Made by a program: the position numbers and the translations under genes. A DNA stretch of 64,000 bases from contig OZ287709.1 of assembly GCA_965649825.1 (NCBI GenBank), forward strand, positions 310,001 to 374,000, given 5' to 3'. This DNA comes from Penicillus capitatus (Eukaryota; Chlorophyta). The notes beneath the pieces were generated by a model. It was not told the DNA's origin, ran no database searches, and saw nothing but the letters and a program-made list of their open reading frames with translations. Of the stretch, positions 44,886 through 55,975 are shown piece after piece (the stretch's first letter is position 1; every line of letters starts with the position of its first letter).

Positions 44886-45941
44886 AGTGTCCTCGCCATG
44901 TAGCTGACACTTTTGTTCAACAGATGTTTTGACTCCATACCTTCTCCTACCCAATCATCGCACATATCGTTACAGACGCGCTCCCGATTTCGGAACGGGA
45001 ATGCCTACCGTATGCACAAGCGTGTGCTACATTCATGTCGCTTCAAACAGAATGCCATGCGTTTGCAGTTTAGATACTAAAAACGGCGGCCGTTCCGGTG
45101 ATGAGATCTTCGCCTCTCTCTTTTTAGGCGCTCTGAGATCGACACGCGTTCACTTCTGTTGACAAGATGCTTTTCTTCGCGATCAAGATCGCCACGCATA
45201 CACGAAGGACCCTCATCTGCCGCCTTTTCCTTAACTACTACGAAAAGGTCATCAACTGGACGCTCGTGTTCTTGTTGACGGAGCTGGCTTCCCATCTGTG
45301 GCCGTTTTATCGGATTCCACCGTATGAAATACACACGCCATAATCAGACATGTCTCTGTCGGCACCCTTGCATAGGACGCCGTCGAGATCGGCGTTGTTC
45401 GTTCTCGAGATATCTCCGAAGACGTATTCTTAACAGAATAAAGTATGAATGACACGGACGTCTCGACGCGTCACACTTTTCTAAAGTAAGGATAGCAACA
45501 ATGGCAACACATGTGGGTAATTGTCAAATCGTTCCTTGACTAACAATGCCGCCATTCAGAAAGGTCACTCACTCACTGTTTATATTGTGCCTGCCCATCG
45601 ACATGAGAACACTGAATTTGTTTTTGTCCCGAAGGACGCAAACGGACTTGAATGCAAACTCAAGAAAGACTACACTATGAACAAGTGTCAAAATGCCATG
45701 TCGGTCATGTCTTGTCAGCGTCTCCACAAAACCGCCATCTCATGTAAACACCTGTGGATACGGTCACATTCATGAATCGATGGCAACTGGGGAGATTTGT
45801 ATTGGTTTAAGAAAACAACCGCATGATCTGAATGGCCGATTGGCGAAAAGCTTTCCATGAAATGTCATTCTCTAAAACGGGATATCGCAGAACATATACT
45901 TTATGTCAACATGACCTAGTGTCACGAACACAATGGGGGTA
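44886..45941. other. Unresolved stretch, possible small gene at 44930-45441
   Basis: On the plus strand a plausible intron (GTATGAAATAC ... CCTTGCATAG, about 45322-45375) joins VLVDGAGFPSVAVLSDST to DAVEIGVVRSRDISEDVF and a TAA at about 45441. Upstream candidate exons include NGGRSGDEIFASLF. I could not join these to a start or to any family. From 45442 to 45941 nothing is seen. Confidence 0.25.
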
Positions 45942-48900
45942 TTACGTGAAAGCGCTATCATTCGAAGCACGTCGCTTCTTGCATCCAATATCTGTCTCTT
46001 CTTCACTCGGTTTGCACTTTCGTGTGGTGAATGTCAAGTTCACGCGGAGAGACTCCTGACGCGAATCTGGATGCATAAACTCGACAACAGATTCTCTGCC
46101 GATCCCAACGCCCTTCGTCGCGTTCACATTCACGACGCCCTTGTTCGCTCGATACGATTGCTTCCCAAGAATGTCCGTCGATACAGCAAGCACGGTGAGA
46201 TCTGCACAACAGACACGTATCACGATAGCGGCATTCATTGTTCGAGTACGGAACGGGCATCGGGGATGCCACCAGTGATGGTTTGGTCGAAGGCGTCTCG
46301 GACTTCGATCTTGATGCCGTCCTCTCGATCGTCCTTGCAGGTTTCGAGCTTCGAGCATGAAGGCAATAGTCTCTCGCCACCTCGATGTTCAGCGATATGT
46401 CCAGATGGCGGGTCAGTTATCACAAGAGCATAGGCACGACTGGCGATGTCCTGCTCGCGCTTCTCAGTCGACGTCTGCGCATAGGAAAGAACCCTAGATT
46501 GAGGGCATGAGGATGGGAGATGGACGTGCCTGGACGAAGTTTTTCTTGAAACGGAAGCAGTCTCTTAGTGGTGGGCTTCTTTTCGTCGCTTGACTGAGGG
46601 GTATCCAGCGTTTCATTTTTGATCGTTCCTGGCCGCAGCCGACGATCACCATTTCTGGATTGGTTATGAACAGTCCGCCGCCCCAGAAGCGAGCCTCGTT
46701 CCCCACGAACGTCATTTTCATTAGATGAAAGAGACGGCAGGGCTGGACGACAAGGCCAGAAGATATACAGTCGGATTTCTTCTCGTTGCTCCACGTGCCA
46801 GAGATACTGGCGAAGAGGCCACCTGTACCAGACCATCAGAAAATGCTTGTCGAGAACGGGCATCTTACCACCAACCAATGCACGGTTCTGTTTAAACGCC
46901 ACTCCAAAGAAGCGCACATCGGCCATGGCCTTCTCCGGAATATCATCCAGCGCCAAACACATCCCGCCGCCGCCGCCATTGCCGCAAAGGGATGACGAAG
47001 TTGCGTTCGAATTCATCTTCCCGACAGCCAAAAGCGATCGCGAGGCACTCCCGGCATAGAGCACTGCCCAGATCTGCTCAGCATCGACCGCTTGGTTTTG
47101 AGTAAAGCGAGAATGTTTCATCTAACACGCAGGCAGGACAGTTGTGAAGGAAAGGGGCAAAGGGCGTGTTTGAGCATACTTGGAAACTGTTTTCTTTCTG
47201 TCGATTGGCATCGACGAAGACGCCGCCGCCGGACACTGCTGTATTGTTCACAAATTCATTCCACCAGTTTTCTTTGGCCGATGCAAATCGCACTTGAGCT
47301 GCTGCTCTGAAAGCAGCTCCGCCTCCATGTACGGCAGCATTGTCTCGGAAAGAACACTGTTCGATGTCGACGTCGTAAAAAGAGTCCAGGACAAAGAGGC
47401 CGCCGCCGGCTTCCGTTGCTTGATTGTTCGTGAAATAAACGTTCCTCAGTAACAGAATTCCGCATCCGGCGCAGATCAGAGCGCCGCCGTCCTTGGCTGA
47501 ATTCCTGGCGAACAGATTTTGCTCGCCAGGTGCTTCTTCTCCGGCTGCGTCTAATACCGGTGCTGCCGTGAACTGTGCTCCGTTCGTCAACAGCAGAGCT
47601 CCACCAAGATCCACTGCCGAATTCTCTGTCCATGTGGTTCGCAACGCACGAATGTCACCGGTGTTCCGGAAAACGGCGGCTCCTCCAGCTTCACCTGCCC
47701 AGTTGTTCTCAAAGGTGCAGCCATCCAACGCGATCGGATTCTGAAAAAGAGTGACCATGTGGAGGGCGCCGCCACTCGACCGCGCACGATTGTCAGTAAA
47801 GATCGATGTCAAGATATCGAACTTTGCCAGTGTGGTCGCAGAGGAAGCGAAGTAAACGGCCCCTCCCAGATGGTCTCCTACATTATCGTACCTACTCTTC
47901 TTAGCAGCCGCCGCCACGTTGTCTCGAAAAAGGCATTGTGCAATGACGACAGAGATACTGTTCTTCAGTCCAATGAGCTCTGTGGCGTCCAGGCTTGCGT
48001 ATATGGCGCCGCCGCTTGTGGCACGGTTGGATTTAAACTCGGAATGGGTCACCGTAAGATTCCCAGCCGATATCGCTGCAATAGCGCCGCCTCCGTTTGC
48101 AGGAGATTGAAAGACAAAGTAACGGCTGCGTTCAATCAGGAGGCCGCTTTCCTGGTAGATCAATCTCTGGAATCCCTCTTCCACCACTGTGTTCTTGACA
48201 AACCGGCAATTCGAGACATTCAGCTCCGTTCTCGCACCAGCAACGTAGATCGCGCCGCCATTTGAAAGGGCACGATTGTCTGTGAAGTTCGTTCCCATGA
48301 CTGTCAGTGCACACTGCTCGCCAAAGATAGCGCCACCCATGGGCGATGCGTTCTCTCTGAACACGCTGTCTCTGATCGTCACATCGACGTCAGCCGCATC
48401 ACACTCTTTGTCAAAACACCCTCCAACATAGAGAGCTCCACCCGGCGTGTAGCTGTCTTTGTTTGTATTGTCCTCGAAAATCACGTCCTCGAAGACAATG
48501 CCTGCAACGAGGGAATCGCTGCGGCCATGGTTAACGACGACAGCTGGATAGCCACGGCATCCCTTCAGTGTCATGGACGATACTGTGATGTTTCGTGCCC
48601 TGGAGGAAACGACATCGAGAAGGACAAGGCGCTGTAGTCGTCGAACTTGATCGTGAGAATGGGATCATCCTCTGGACAGCTGAGGATTGTTTTGGCCGAT
48701 GTACCAACGAGATGTATGTTAGGTGTGTCCATCAACAGGCTCTTGGACAGCTTGAACGTGCCATCGGCCAGAATGACAGTGTTTCCCGTTTTCACATTGC
48801 CCAGTGCCGTCTCCAATTCTTTGACGGTGGACAGACGGTTCTCGCTGCTTCGCCGGAGAGAAATACGTCGATCTACAATCAGAGATGCGTTTGGACAGAC

Positions 48901-49105
48901 CGGTGAAGTTTCATGCGTTTGCGCGAACAGATAGTGTGCGATAGCGCGAATACCGGTGAATCGTTTTAGCAATGTCCGTCAAATAGCCGTACGCGTGATA
49001 CGCACTTGCGGGGGGCGGTACAAGACTCGCTCTTTCGTCGCCGAAGATGAGGCGCCATTCACTCAGCAGTACGACGACAAAGACAAACAGATGACGGAAA
49101 CGCAT
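45942..49105 (-). CDS. Secreted Pmp-like right-handed beta-helix protein
   Basis: Exon 1 starts MRFRHLFVFVVVLLSEWRL, a clear signal peptide. An 81-base intron leads to STVKELETALGNVKTGNTVI and TPNIHLVGTSAKTILSCPED. A large exon (48574-47078) then carries about ten polymorphic-membrane-protein type repeats, seen as NGGAIYVAG, MGGAIFGEQ, SGGAIYASL, LGGAVYFAS, SGGALHMVT, LGGALLLTN, DGGALICAG, AGGGLFVLD and SGGGVFVDA alternating with F..N.A blocks. Further exons give CGNGGGGGMCLAL, FKQNRALVGG and FWGGGLFITNPEMVIVG. A tail, IEVRDAFDQTITGGIPDAR with VNVNATKGVGIGRESVV, resembles the region after the helix in algal relatives. Such proteins are surface or extracellular and often adhesive. The 3' exons (below 46.5 kb) are approximate. 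Confidence 0.75.
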
Positions 49106-49784
49106 GCTTAACAATTTTCAGGGATTCGAAAAGGAACGGAACAGGTCTGATGACGCTTAGAATGGCATGTGCCCAATGGGCGACGCTTAAATCCACCGCG
49201 GGGAGTTGATGTACTGAATCCAGCACAGGCTCTTGGCTGCTTCTGAAACACGTGTCAGTTTTTGGAAACCCGTGGCGGCGTTGGTGCCAATGACGCCAAA
49301 GACGTTCTATCAATGTCCATAGACAGCAGAGCATAACCGTCTCCCTTTGTCCCACGCGTCTTTCCCCGAGATTCTGCTTTTACAAGCAACGAACAACGAC
49401 ATCCCGCGCAAAGAAATATGACCATCTGTGAGACATCTATAGAAAAAGTATGGTCCGTACGACAGCGTCCAATAATGTGGTGTTTCTCTCGTAAAATGAA
49501 CGCGGCCTGCACACGGATGAAATTCTCGACGAAACGTTTTTCCACTTCGCTGACAGAGAGCGTTTTCGAACGAGAGACCGAAGAGCCCACTAGCGTCTCC
49601 GTTCACTATGGATCACCGATCATCGTTTTCGGCAGGATGGTCTGTTCCGGTTGCTTATCTTTTCGGACACCTCGGTCCGCGGAGAGCGAGGGATGTCTGG
49701 ATTGTACGACATTTTCGCAGGCTATCAGTTAAATTGCGCCTTTTAACATCTCTAGCCTCACTTAACCGTAGTCGACCTTCATTC
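49106..49784. other. Spacer between divergent genes
   Basis: Short overlapping frames on both strands without a motif. It probably holds the promoters of the beta-helix gene (-) and the pseudouridine synthase gene (+). Confidence 0.5.
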
Positions 49785-51112
49785 ATGTTGCCCCGTCTTC
49801 TGCGGCATCTCCGTTTTGTAAAAGACCTCACGACGCAACATCGTCTGCTCGGACGACACAGTTTCCAAACGCATGCCGTGTCTCGCGCTCAGATCGATCT
49901 CTACCACGATGTGACGCCCTTTGACGGCGGCGTCCCTCGAGAAGTGATCTCTTTTCCACCACCGCGCCAGACGCAACACGAAGATCCCTCCACTCCATTC
50001 CCCTCCTTATTGCTACCGACCCGCAAACGTCTCAGTCAATCCAACATCTCCGTCTCATTCTTCCTGATCGATAAGAGACCGGGAGAACTCACCGATCGGA
50101 TGGCGCTGTTACTGTCAAAGACATTCTCCTACAAAGCCTTCCTCATTGCCAGCAGCGGAAGTCTGGATATCATGGCATCTGGTCTGGTTCTGTTCACCTG
50201 TGGCTATGGACTGGGTTTTTTGGATGCATTCGATCGTCTACCGTGCACGTACAGAGGTGTGCTGAAACTCGGTCAAACCAGCGAGTCCTATGATCTAAAG
50301 ATGCCGATCGACCGACACCGTCCATGGAAACACGTAACAGGTGAGGGCCCGCCCAATGCGTTTGATCGAAAACGAAGTGCCCTCTGTCAGAGGCGCAAGT
50401 CCAGAAGGCAGCCAAAGAGTTTGTTGGCGATATTCTACTGCCACCAGCACCGATCCATGCTTTTAGAAGCAAAGATCCCCAAATGCTCTTCAAACTGAAG
50501 GAAACGGAAGACATGTGTGTTCGTCCTCTGCCTTCACTCGCTGCTCTGAGTGATGCTGTGGCTAGGTCGGCGAAACCGGCCACGGTGTATGCCTTTGATA
50601 TGCACTATCCGTCAACCCCAAGTCAAGAGATCCCGTTCGAGCTTGTCTGCGATTGCGTGGTGGAACCCGCGTCTCTGATCCATGCCTTCGGGGAGAAACT
50701 GGGCTGCGATGCGTTACTGTGTGATCTTCAGAGAGTGGCCATTGGAGAGTACACCACGGAGCAGGCTTGGAGTTTCGCACGGATTTTCAGTGCCTTCGGC
50801 AGAGCCTCGCGTGGATCTATCTTCCAACCAGACAAGCTGCGTCGGTTTCGGCTGATGCACAGCGGTGTGCGGTATACGAAACGTGTTTTCGGATGCAATT
50901 GGCATCGGGAATTCACTCCGGTAAAGAAAAAGAAGATATTGCCTTATGAGAAACGAAGGAGAAAGAGGGAAAGAGAGTTCATGGAACGCGAAGGACTTAT
51001 CTCTGAAGAAGATATCATGAAACGACGTCTGAAGAAGAAGGCTGTCAAGTTGGTCGCCAATATGAACGTGACGACTGTCGAAGAAGTCTATCAACGCATT
51101 TTGGAAGAGTAG
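49785..51112 (+). CDS. TruB-like pseudouridine synthase, probably organellar
   Basis: Two exons joined at HVT/EAQVQKAAK by a 50-base intron (GTGAGGGCCC ... CTCTGTCAG). MLPRLLRHLRFVKDLTTQHR is an Arg-rich leader without acids until residue 14. The TruB core shows IDKRPGELTDRMALLLSK, then the catalytic Asp in ASSGSLDIMASGLVLFTCG, then YRGVLKLGQTSESYDLKMPI, PWKHVT, and the C-terminal FELVCDCVVEPASLIHAFGE with LGCDALLCDLQRVAIGEYT. The usual GTYIR motif is replaced by EPASLIH. TruB makes psi-55 in tRNA. The Lys/Arg-rich C-terminal helix (KKKKILPYEKRRRKRERE) is unusual. Function in a mitochondrion or plastid is an inference. Confidence 0.75.
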
Positions 51113-51499
51113 ATGGCGACAACGTAGACAGATGTTCATAGAGAGAACCTGTTTTGTCGAAAACAGCCCCTCTCTGTACCATTCTTCCTTGTTCGACCCG
51201 CACGACTGCTGCGCTGCAGACGTACACTCGAACTCGACACGCGTTGCCAGTTGGATCGGCGATAGAGCTGGAATGTCAACATTTCTCAAACGGCGAACAC
51301 AGATTTGGAGATGCGGGATGTAAACAGTCAAGCGCTCTGCGCCAGTCTTTGTTCTGACCTCCCATCCAGGTGATCTTTTTGATCTGTCAAGAATCGTTGT
51401 GTTTCGAAACATCGATCCGTTTTGCTTTGCCAGTGTTCATGTATCAAGTCTGAAGTCGGCGGTATTGACGGTCTGCGTGTTGTAGTCCATTCTTTAGCT

Positions 51500-52750
51500 A
51501 TGCATTTTCTTATCGGACATTCGGTCCTCGTTCGCGTCTTATCCTCGGCGCTGTCGGACGCGACATTGCCAGAAAGAATGCGTCACGAATGGATGTCGAC
51601 GACGGGACGTTCGTGCGTTACCGTAACGCAATCTCGTAGCGGAATCGACAACGATATGCGAAACACCGGCGCCGAGATGGATTTTGCGCGTGACGTCTCG
51701 CACTCCACGCGTTTTGACTCCCGGACCTCCTCTCTCAGAAAACACAACACCGTGCAGTGCGGCAGTGACCCACCCGATCACACGAAGCCGGACCGTCGCT
51801 CAGTGCGCTACACCAAAGACGCACTGCTCTCTGTGTATCGCGATCTCCGAAACGACACATCCACACTTTCCGTTCCTTCGAATGCTCAGATTCCCATCCC
51901 TTTCCGAAAGGGATCGAGAGTCGCACTCGAAGACTCTCGTTGCGCGTCGTGGATTTGGATCACCCCTGGAGGCGCGCCGTTCTTTACGTTGACATATGAG
52001 GAAGTACGGGAACGGTTGAACAAGGGCGTCATTCAGCCGAGCGATTATCTCCTCCCCACAAGCGTCGTCCGGCAGTGCGGAATTCGAGCATCCGATTTTG
52101 ATAAAGTCGACATCAAGAGGGACAATGGAGTCGGTTCGCTGAAGCCATCCATCCCTTCGCCGATCAGGAAATGGCGGGACATACATTGGCAAGAGCTCTG
52201 TAAAGTACTGGACAGCAACGAGGTGTGTTATCTGGACACTTCCAATCAACTTCAGGGTCCGTTCGAGAAGAAGCAGATTCTACAGTGGTGGGCACGTGGT
52301 TACTTTCCCAAGAATCTCCACGTTCGATCCAGCCACGCACAACATTTCGTCGATCTTCGCGTTCTTTTGGCCAAGTGGTTTTCGAGTGAAGCCCTCTGGC
52401 ACGCATCGACCGTCTCGCACTCGAGCTGTACACAAGAATTCCTTGTCCAGCAGTTTTGCAAGGGAAAGTTGGACAGTCAGGCTCCCATCATACCATCTGC
52501 ATTGGGAGGCACCGAACAGACATTGCCGGCTCTCTATCTCATGGTCCACTGGCTTCCTTTCTGCGAGACGTGGTCCGTGAAGGAGGAATCCTATGGCGTG
52601 ACGTCTCTATCGATTCCAGGCGCTTTTGATTTGTGGCTGCATCGCTACCGAACTCAGAACGGTCGTCTGTTGGCCAGACCTGTGACCTGGGGAGGAAATG
52701 GTTACATGGCAATGGAACACATGATGGAAAGCTACAGCTTCATTGAATAA
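51500..52750 (+). CDS. GYF-domain protein
   Basis: About 416 residues from MHFLIGHSVLVRVLSS, with no intron seen. The clear feature is a GYF domain at about residues 245-290: CYLDTSNQLQGPFEKKQI then LQWWARGYFPKNLHVRSS. This is the adaptor that binds proline-rich ligands in splicing, translation-repression and membrane proteins. A diverged related segment precedes it (WIWITPGGAPFFTLTYEEV then RLNKGVIQPSDYLLPTSV), so there may be two GYF-like units. The N-terminus is Ser/Arg-rich and disordered; the C-terminal 150 residues are unassigned. The start could be later. It ends about 26 bp from the stop of the convergent kinase gene. Confidence 0.7.
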   Translation: MHFLIGHSVLVRVLSSALSDATLPERMRHEWMSTTGRSCVTVTQSRSGIDNDMRNTGAEMDFARDVSHSTRFDSRTSSLRKHNTVQCGSDPPDHTKPDRRSVRYTKDALLSVYRDLRNDTSTLSVPSNAQIPIPFRKGSRVALEDSRCASWIWITPGGAPFFTLTYEEVRERLNKGVIQPSDYLLPTSVVRQCGIRASDFDKVDIKRDNGVGSLKPSIPSPIRKWRDIHWQELCKVLDSNEVCYLDTSNQLQGPFEKKQILQWWARGYFPKNLHVRSSHAQHFVDLRVLLAKWFSSEALWHASTVSHSSCTQEFLVQQFCKGKLDSQAPIIPSALGGTEQTLPALYLMVHWLPFCETWSVKEESYGVTSLSIPGAFDLWLHRYRTQNGRLLARPVTWGGNGYMAMEHMMESYSFIE

Positions 52751-52776
52751 AAACAACAAACCCATGGAACGCGTTT

Positions 52777-54182
52777 TCATTTTTCTTGCTTGTGCTGCAG
52801 TCCTTCTGTAAGAATGTTGCGAACCCGGATGACCAGTTCGGAGGTCAGTGGCCGCGTTTGGGGGTTGGTATCCAGACACGACACCACAAGAGCATGAATT
52901 TCGGCAGGGTAATGTCGAATGGGTGGCTTTGGCCACTGAATGCGTCCATTGGCAACGGCTAATGCCAAACTGCCACCGCTTTCGGACATCACTCTCTCAA
53001 AAGGCGAAACGCCATACATCAAGAAATACCTGTCACATCACACGCGGATTAACGTCTGTGCCACAACAGAAGCGGCACCATACAAGGTACATCCCAGTGA
53101 CCAGGTATCGATCTTTTCATCGATGACTGTTGGGGAAGGGACGTCATAGAGTTCGGGGGCACGGTAAGGCATAGAGGAAAGGACTTCGATCTCTTCCTGC
53201 AGCTGCAAACTCTGTTGTCTGTTTTCGATGATGATCTGCGACGGCCCCACGCTTCCGAAATCGGACAGGACCGCATTGTATGACGCATCCTCCACCTAAG
53301 GACCCAGCCAATCGCTCGGTACGTGACAGACAGGCGGTGTCTTAGGCGCCTACCCATTCAACAGAGTCCATGTCTTCGTCACTGACTTCGGGAATACAGG
53401 AGAGCATGAGTCCTTGGGGGTCATCTGGATCCTGATCACAGCCGTTACGGTTACGATGCTCGATGAGGATGTTATGTGGCTTGATATCCCGATGACAGTA
53501 ACCAGCAGCATGGAGGAATTGCACTGCCTCGCAGATCTGCCGGAAGATATCGAGCACTGAGAAAGGCGACAATCGACAGCCTGATTCGTACAGACGTCCC
53601 ACCAGCTCCGCAGCCGAGCCTTCCTGCATTCCATCCTCCAATGACGCTGAAGACGTGTGATGCAAAGAGTGTGTGCGTGTGACCTGGTAGTATGAAAAGA
53701 GCATGAATCCACGATAGGCACCATCAGCAGGTGTGTTCTGCACGACGGCGCTGGAGTGGAGACGGACGATGTGTGGATGACGCAGTTCATTGAGAATCTC
53801 AATCTCTGCCTCTGCCAATCGAATCTGCTCCTCCGATCCCAAATTCATCTGCAATGCTGCATGGGCAGAGGTGTGGGAAGAAGGTGTGATAGGGGGACCA
53901 TCTTAATGGCGTAGCATCGCTCTGCTACAAAAGGGTGCTCCGTTGTGGCGAGTTCCTTCACCAAGTAGATGAAGCTATAGCCACCCTCTCCCAACTGCAC
54001 GAACAAACAGGGCGCTGTGTCTCACGACGCTGTGCTTACGAGTTTCAGGATTTTGAAGCGTCTGTTGTGAAAGTAGATCTCTGGCGATGGAAAACAGGCA
54101 CTCGGGAGCAGATACAGTGTCGTCCAGCACGAGGCCAGGTATTCGAGGACGCTATCGACCATCCGCATTGCTTTGTCCGTCA
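52777..54182 (-). CDS. STK16: Ser/Thr protein kinase, NAK family, STK16-like
   Basis: Five exons. After MTDKAMRMVDSVLEYLASC comes YFHNRRFKILKLLGEGGYSF, containing the Gly loop. Then follow CYAIKM (ATP Lys), EAEIEILNELRHPHIVRL, HAAGYCHRDIKPHNILI (catalytic loop), LSDFGSVGPSQI (Mg-binding), SSMPYRAPELYDVPS, and KIDTWSLGCTLYFLMYGVSP made by splicing over an intron ending CGTGTGATGTGACAG. The end matches STK16: GGSLALAVANGRIQWP with LVVSCLDTNPQTRPLTSELV. STK16 relatives are membrane-associated Golgi/secretory kinases. An extra low-complexity segment between HPHIVRL and the catalytic loop includes VTRTHSLHHTSSASLEDG, possibly a retained short intron. Start-to-start distance to the EXS gene is about 24 bp. 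Confidence 0.88.
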
Positions 54183-54206
54183 TTTCACGTTTTGACCGTT
54201 TGGAAG

Positions 54207-55481
54207 ATGGACACCGAATTACCTCGACCTTCGTCAACATCGCCACGACTGCAAGGACCGTTGCTGGCGTTGTGGAATGGCCTATGTCTCTGCGTTGTGC
54301 TCAGAACGTGGAGATGGGCATCGGAGGCCGACCACAGACGATTTGTTCTCTACTTTCAACCCTTCCTACCATTCTGCGTCATGTTGTGGTTATGGGGTGT
54401 CAATGTTCGTGTCTTTGAACGCCTCCGTGTGCCATACGAGAAGCTCTTTGGAAGCGAAGATTCGAAGTTTTTACTCAAAGGAGAGCAACTCCATCAACTA
54501 GGTCTCATCCTTCTAACCGTTCTCTTCACTACATGTGCCAGTTTCTTAGCAGCGACTGTCTCAGGAGTGAGAAATTTGAGTGACTTGGAAAGTGAGATCG
54601 ACCGGCATCTGTGTCGTACGTAGGCAGAGGCCATCGCCAAAAGCGTGCCATGGGTTTTGATGACTGGCGTCGTTCTCCTTCTGATCTGTCCGTTTCCGGC
54701 ATCCCTTCGATCGAGCCATGCCTTTTTCGTCAGGACCTTCCGACGTGTGATGCTGCCCATCCAATCAGTGACCTTCGCCGATTTCTTAATGGCAGATGTG
54801 ATGACATCGCTCGCACGGTCCCTAGCCGATATGGAACTCGCTGCCTGTCATCTCATCGTGCATTCACGGCAACCCCTTTCTGCCGTCGACCCTGCCCAAG
54901 ATCCCATCTGCTATCGAGGTGTCTGGCATGCCAACATCTTTCTGGCGTTGCCCTATCTCATTCGCATGATCCAATGCTTCTGGCTCTACTCCTCCGAAAG
55001 CGATCCGCTGCAGCTATTCAATGCGCTTAAGTACATAACCGCTTTTCCGGTGATTTTCTCTTCTATGATGAAACACTATGCAGTGGATGCACCGTCCGTG
55101 GGATTCTGGATTCAGATCTGGTTTCTGGCGTCCGTTGTGAACACAGCCTTTTCTTTTTACTGGGACATAGAGCTGGATTGGGACATGCTATGGTTCAGGA
55201 AAGACCGATCGGGCACAGCGGGTTGGTGGCCTCGGCTTCAGCCAGACCCATTGTATTCTCCACCCGCACTCTATTACTGTGCCATCCTGACCAATTTCGC
55301 CATCCGCATCGCCTGGATTTACAAACTCTCTGTCCATTTGCATTACTCGCTGACAGGCCATCTAGTCGTTGCGCTGTTAGAAGTCCTCCGTCGCTGTCAA
55401 TGGATTTTTATCCGCATCGAATGCGGTCTAAGAAAACAGTCAAAGGCTCAAGGCCTCAAGCAACTGCATACCAAAGTGTAA
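54207..55481 (+). CDS. EXS-domain membrane protein (XPR1/ERD1-like, no SPX domain)
   Basis: Two exons joined SG/AEAIAKSVPW by a 58-base intron that begins GTGAGAAATTTGAGTGAC. About eight hydrophobic helices, including QPFLPFCVMLWLWGVNVRVF, LGLILLTVLFTTCASFLAA, VLMTGVVLLLICPFPASLR, ANIFLALPYLIRMIQCFWLY and WFLASVVNTAFSFYWDIELD. Family signatures are SVTFADFLMADVMTSLARSL, QLFNALKYITAFPVIFSSMM and RRCQWIFIRIEC near the end. EXS proteins export phosphate (XPR1) or retain Golgi proteins (Erd1). Without SPX and at this length it is nearer the Erd1 class. Shares a tiny promoter interval with the STK16-like gene. Confidence 0.88.
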
Positions 55482-55975
55482 ATAAACCGCACGCAGTTCA
55501 CTTCTGCACAGCTGATCTGCCACGCGATCAAGAGTGAGGCGACGGCGACGTGCCTGTCGGGCATGAGATGTCAGTCGATGGCATGTGTGTTCCTCATAAC
55601 TGCTCCTCAGAACTGAACGCGAATTTCCGCGTCAGGCCATTCATCGACGCGACGGACCAACCGCATCTCCAAACGTCCCAGCATTTCCCACCGTGCCTTC
55701 GCCTTTTTCCGCCTGTCCATTCAACCAACCACACTAACAAACGTCCCGACAGTCGGTCAACTATTCAACGGAACGAAAAAAACAACGGAGTCGCAGTCAG
55801 AGCTCGGCAGCCGCTACCAAACACGCGTCTCAAAGACTTAGCCTCTCCACGTAAGCCGTCGCCGTCTCCTATCGCCCGCAACACAGTAAACCGTCTAGAG
55901 ATATCCTGTTGACGCGTTTCTGTGTGGTAGAGCGTTCTCGGCGTTTTGGTTTTCTTTTTGCTAGTATCTCAGGAT
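55482..55975. other. Spacer without a supported gene
   Basis: A 120-residue frame (55550-55912), rich in Pro, Thr and Arg, has no motif and no splice continuation. It may be the 5' leader of the next gene. Confidence 0.5.

Noticed and set aside
54207-55481. Full XPR1-type phosphate exporter
   Set aside because: No SPX domain precedes the EXS domain in either frame or upstream exons.
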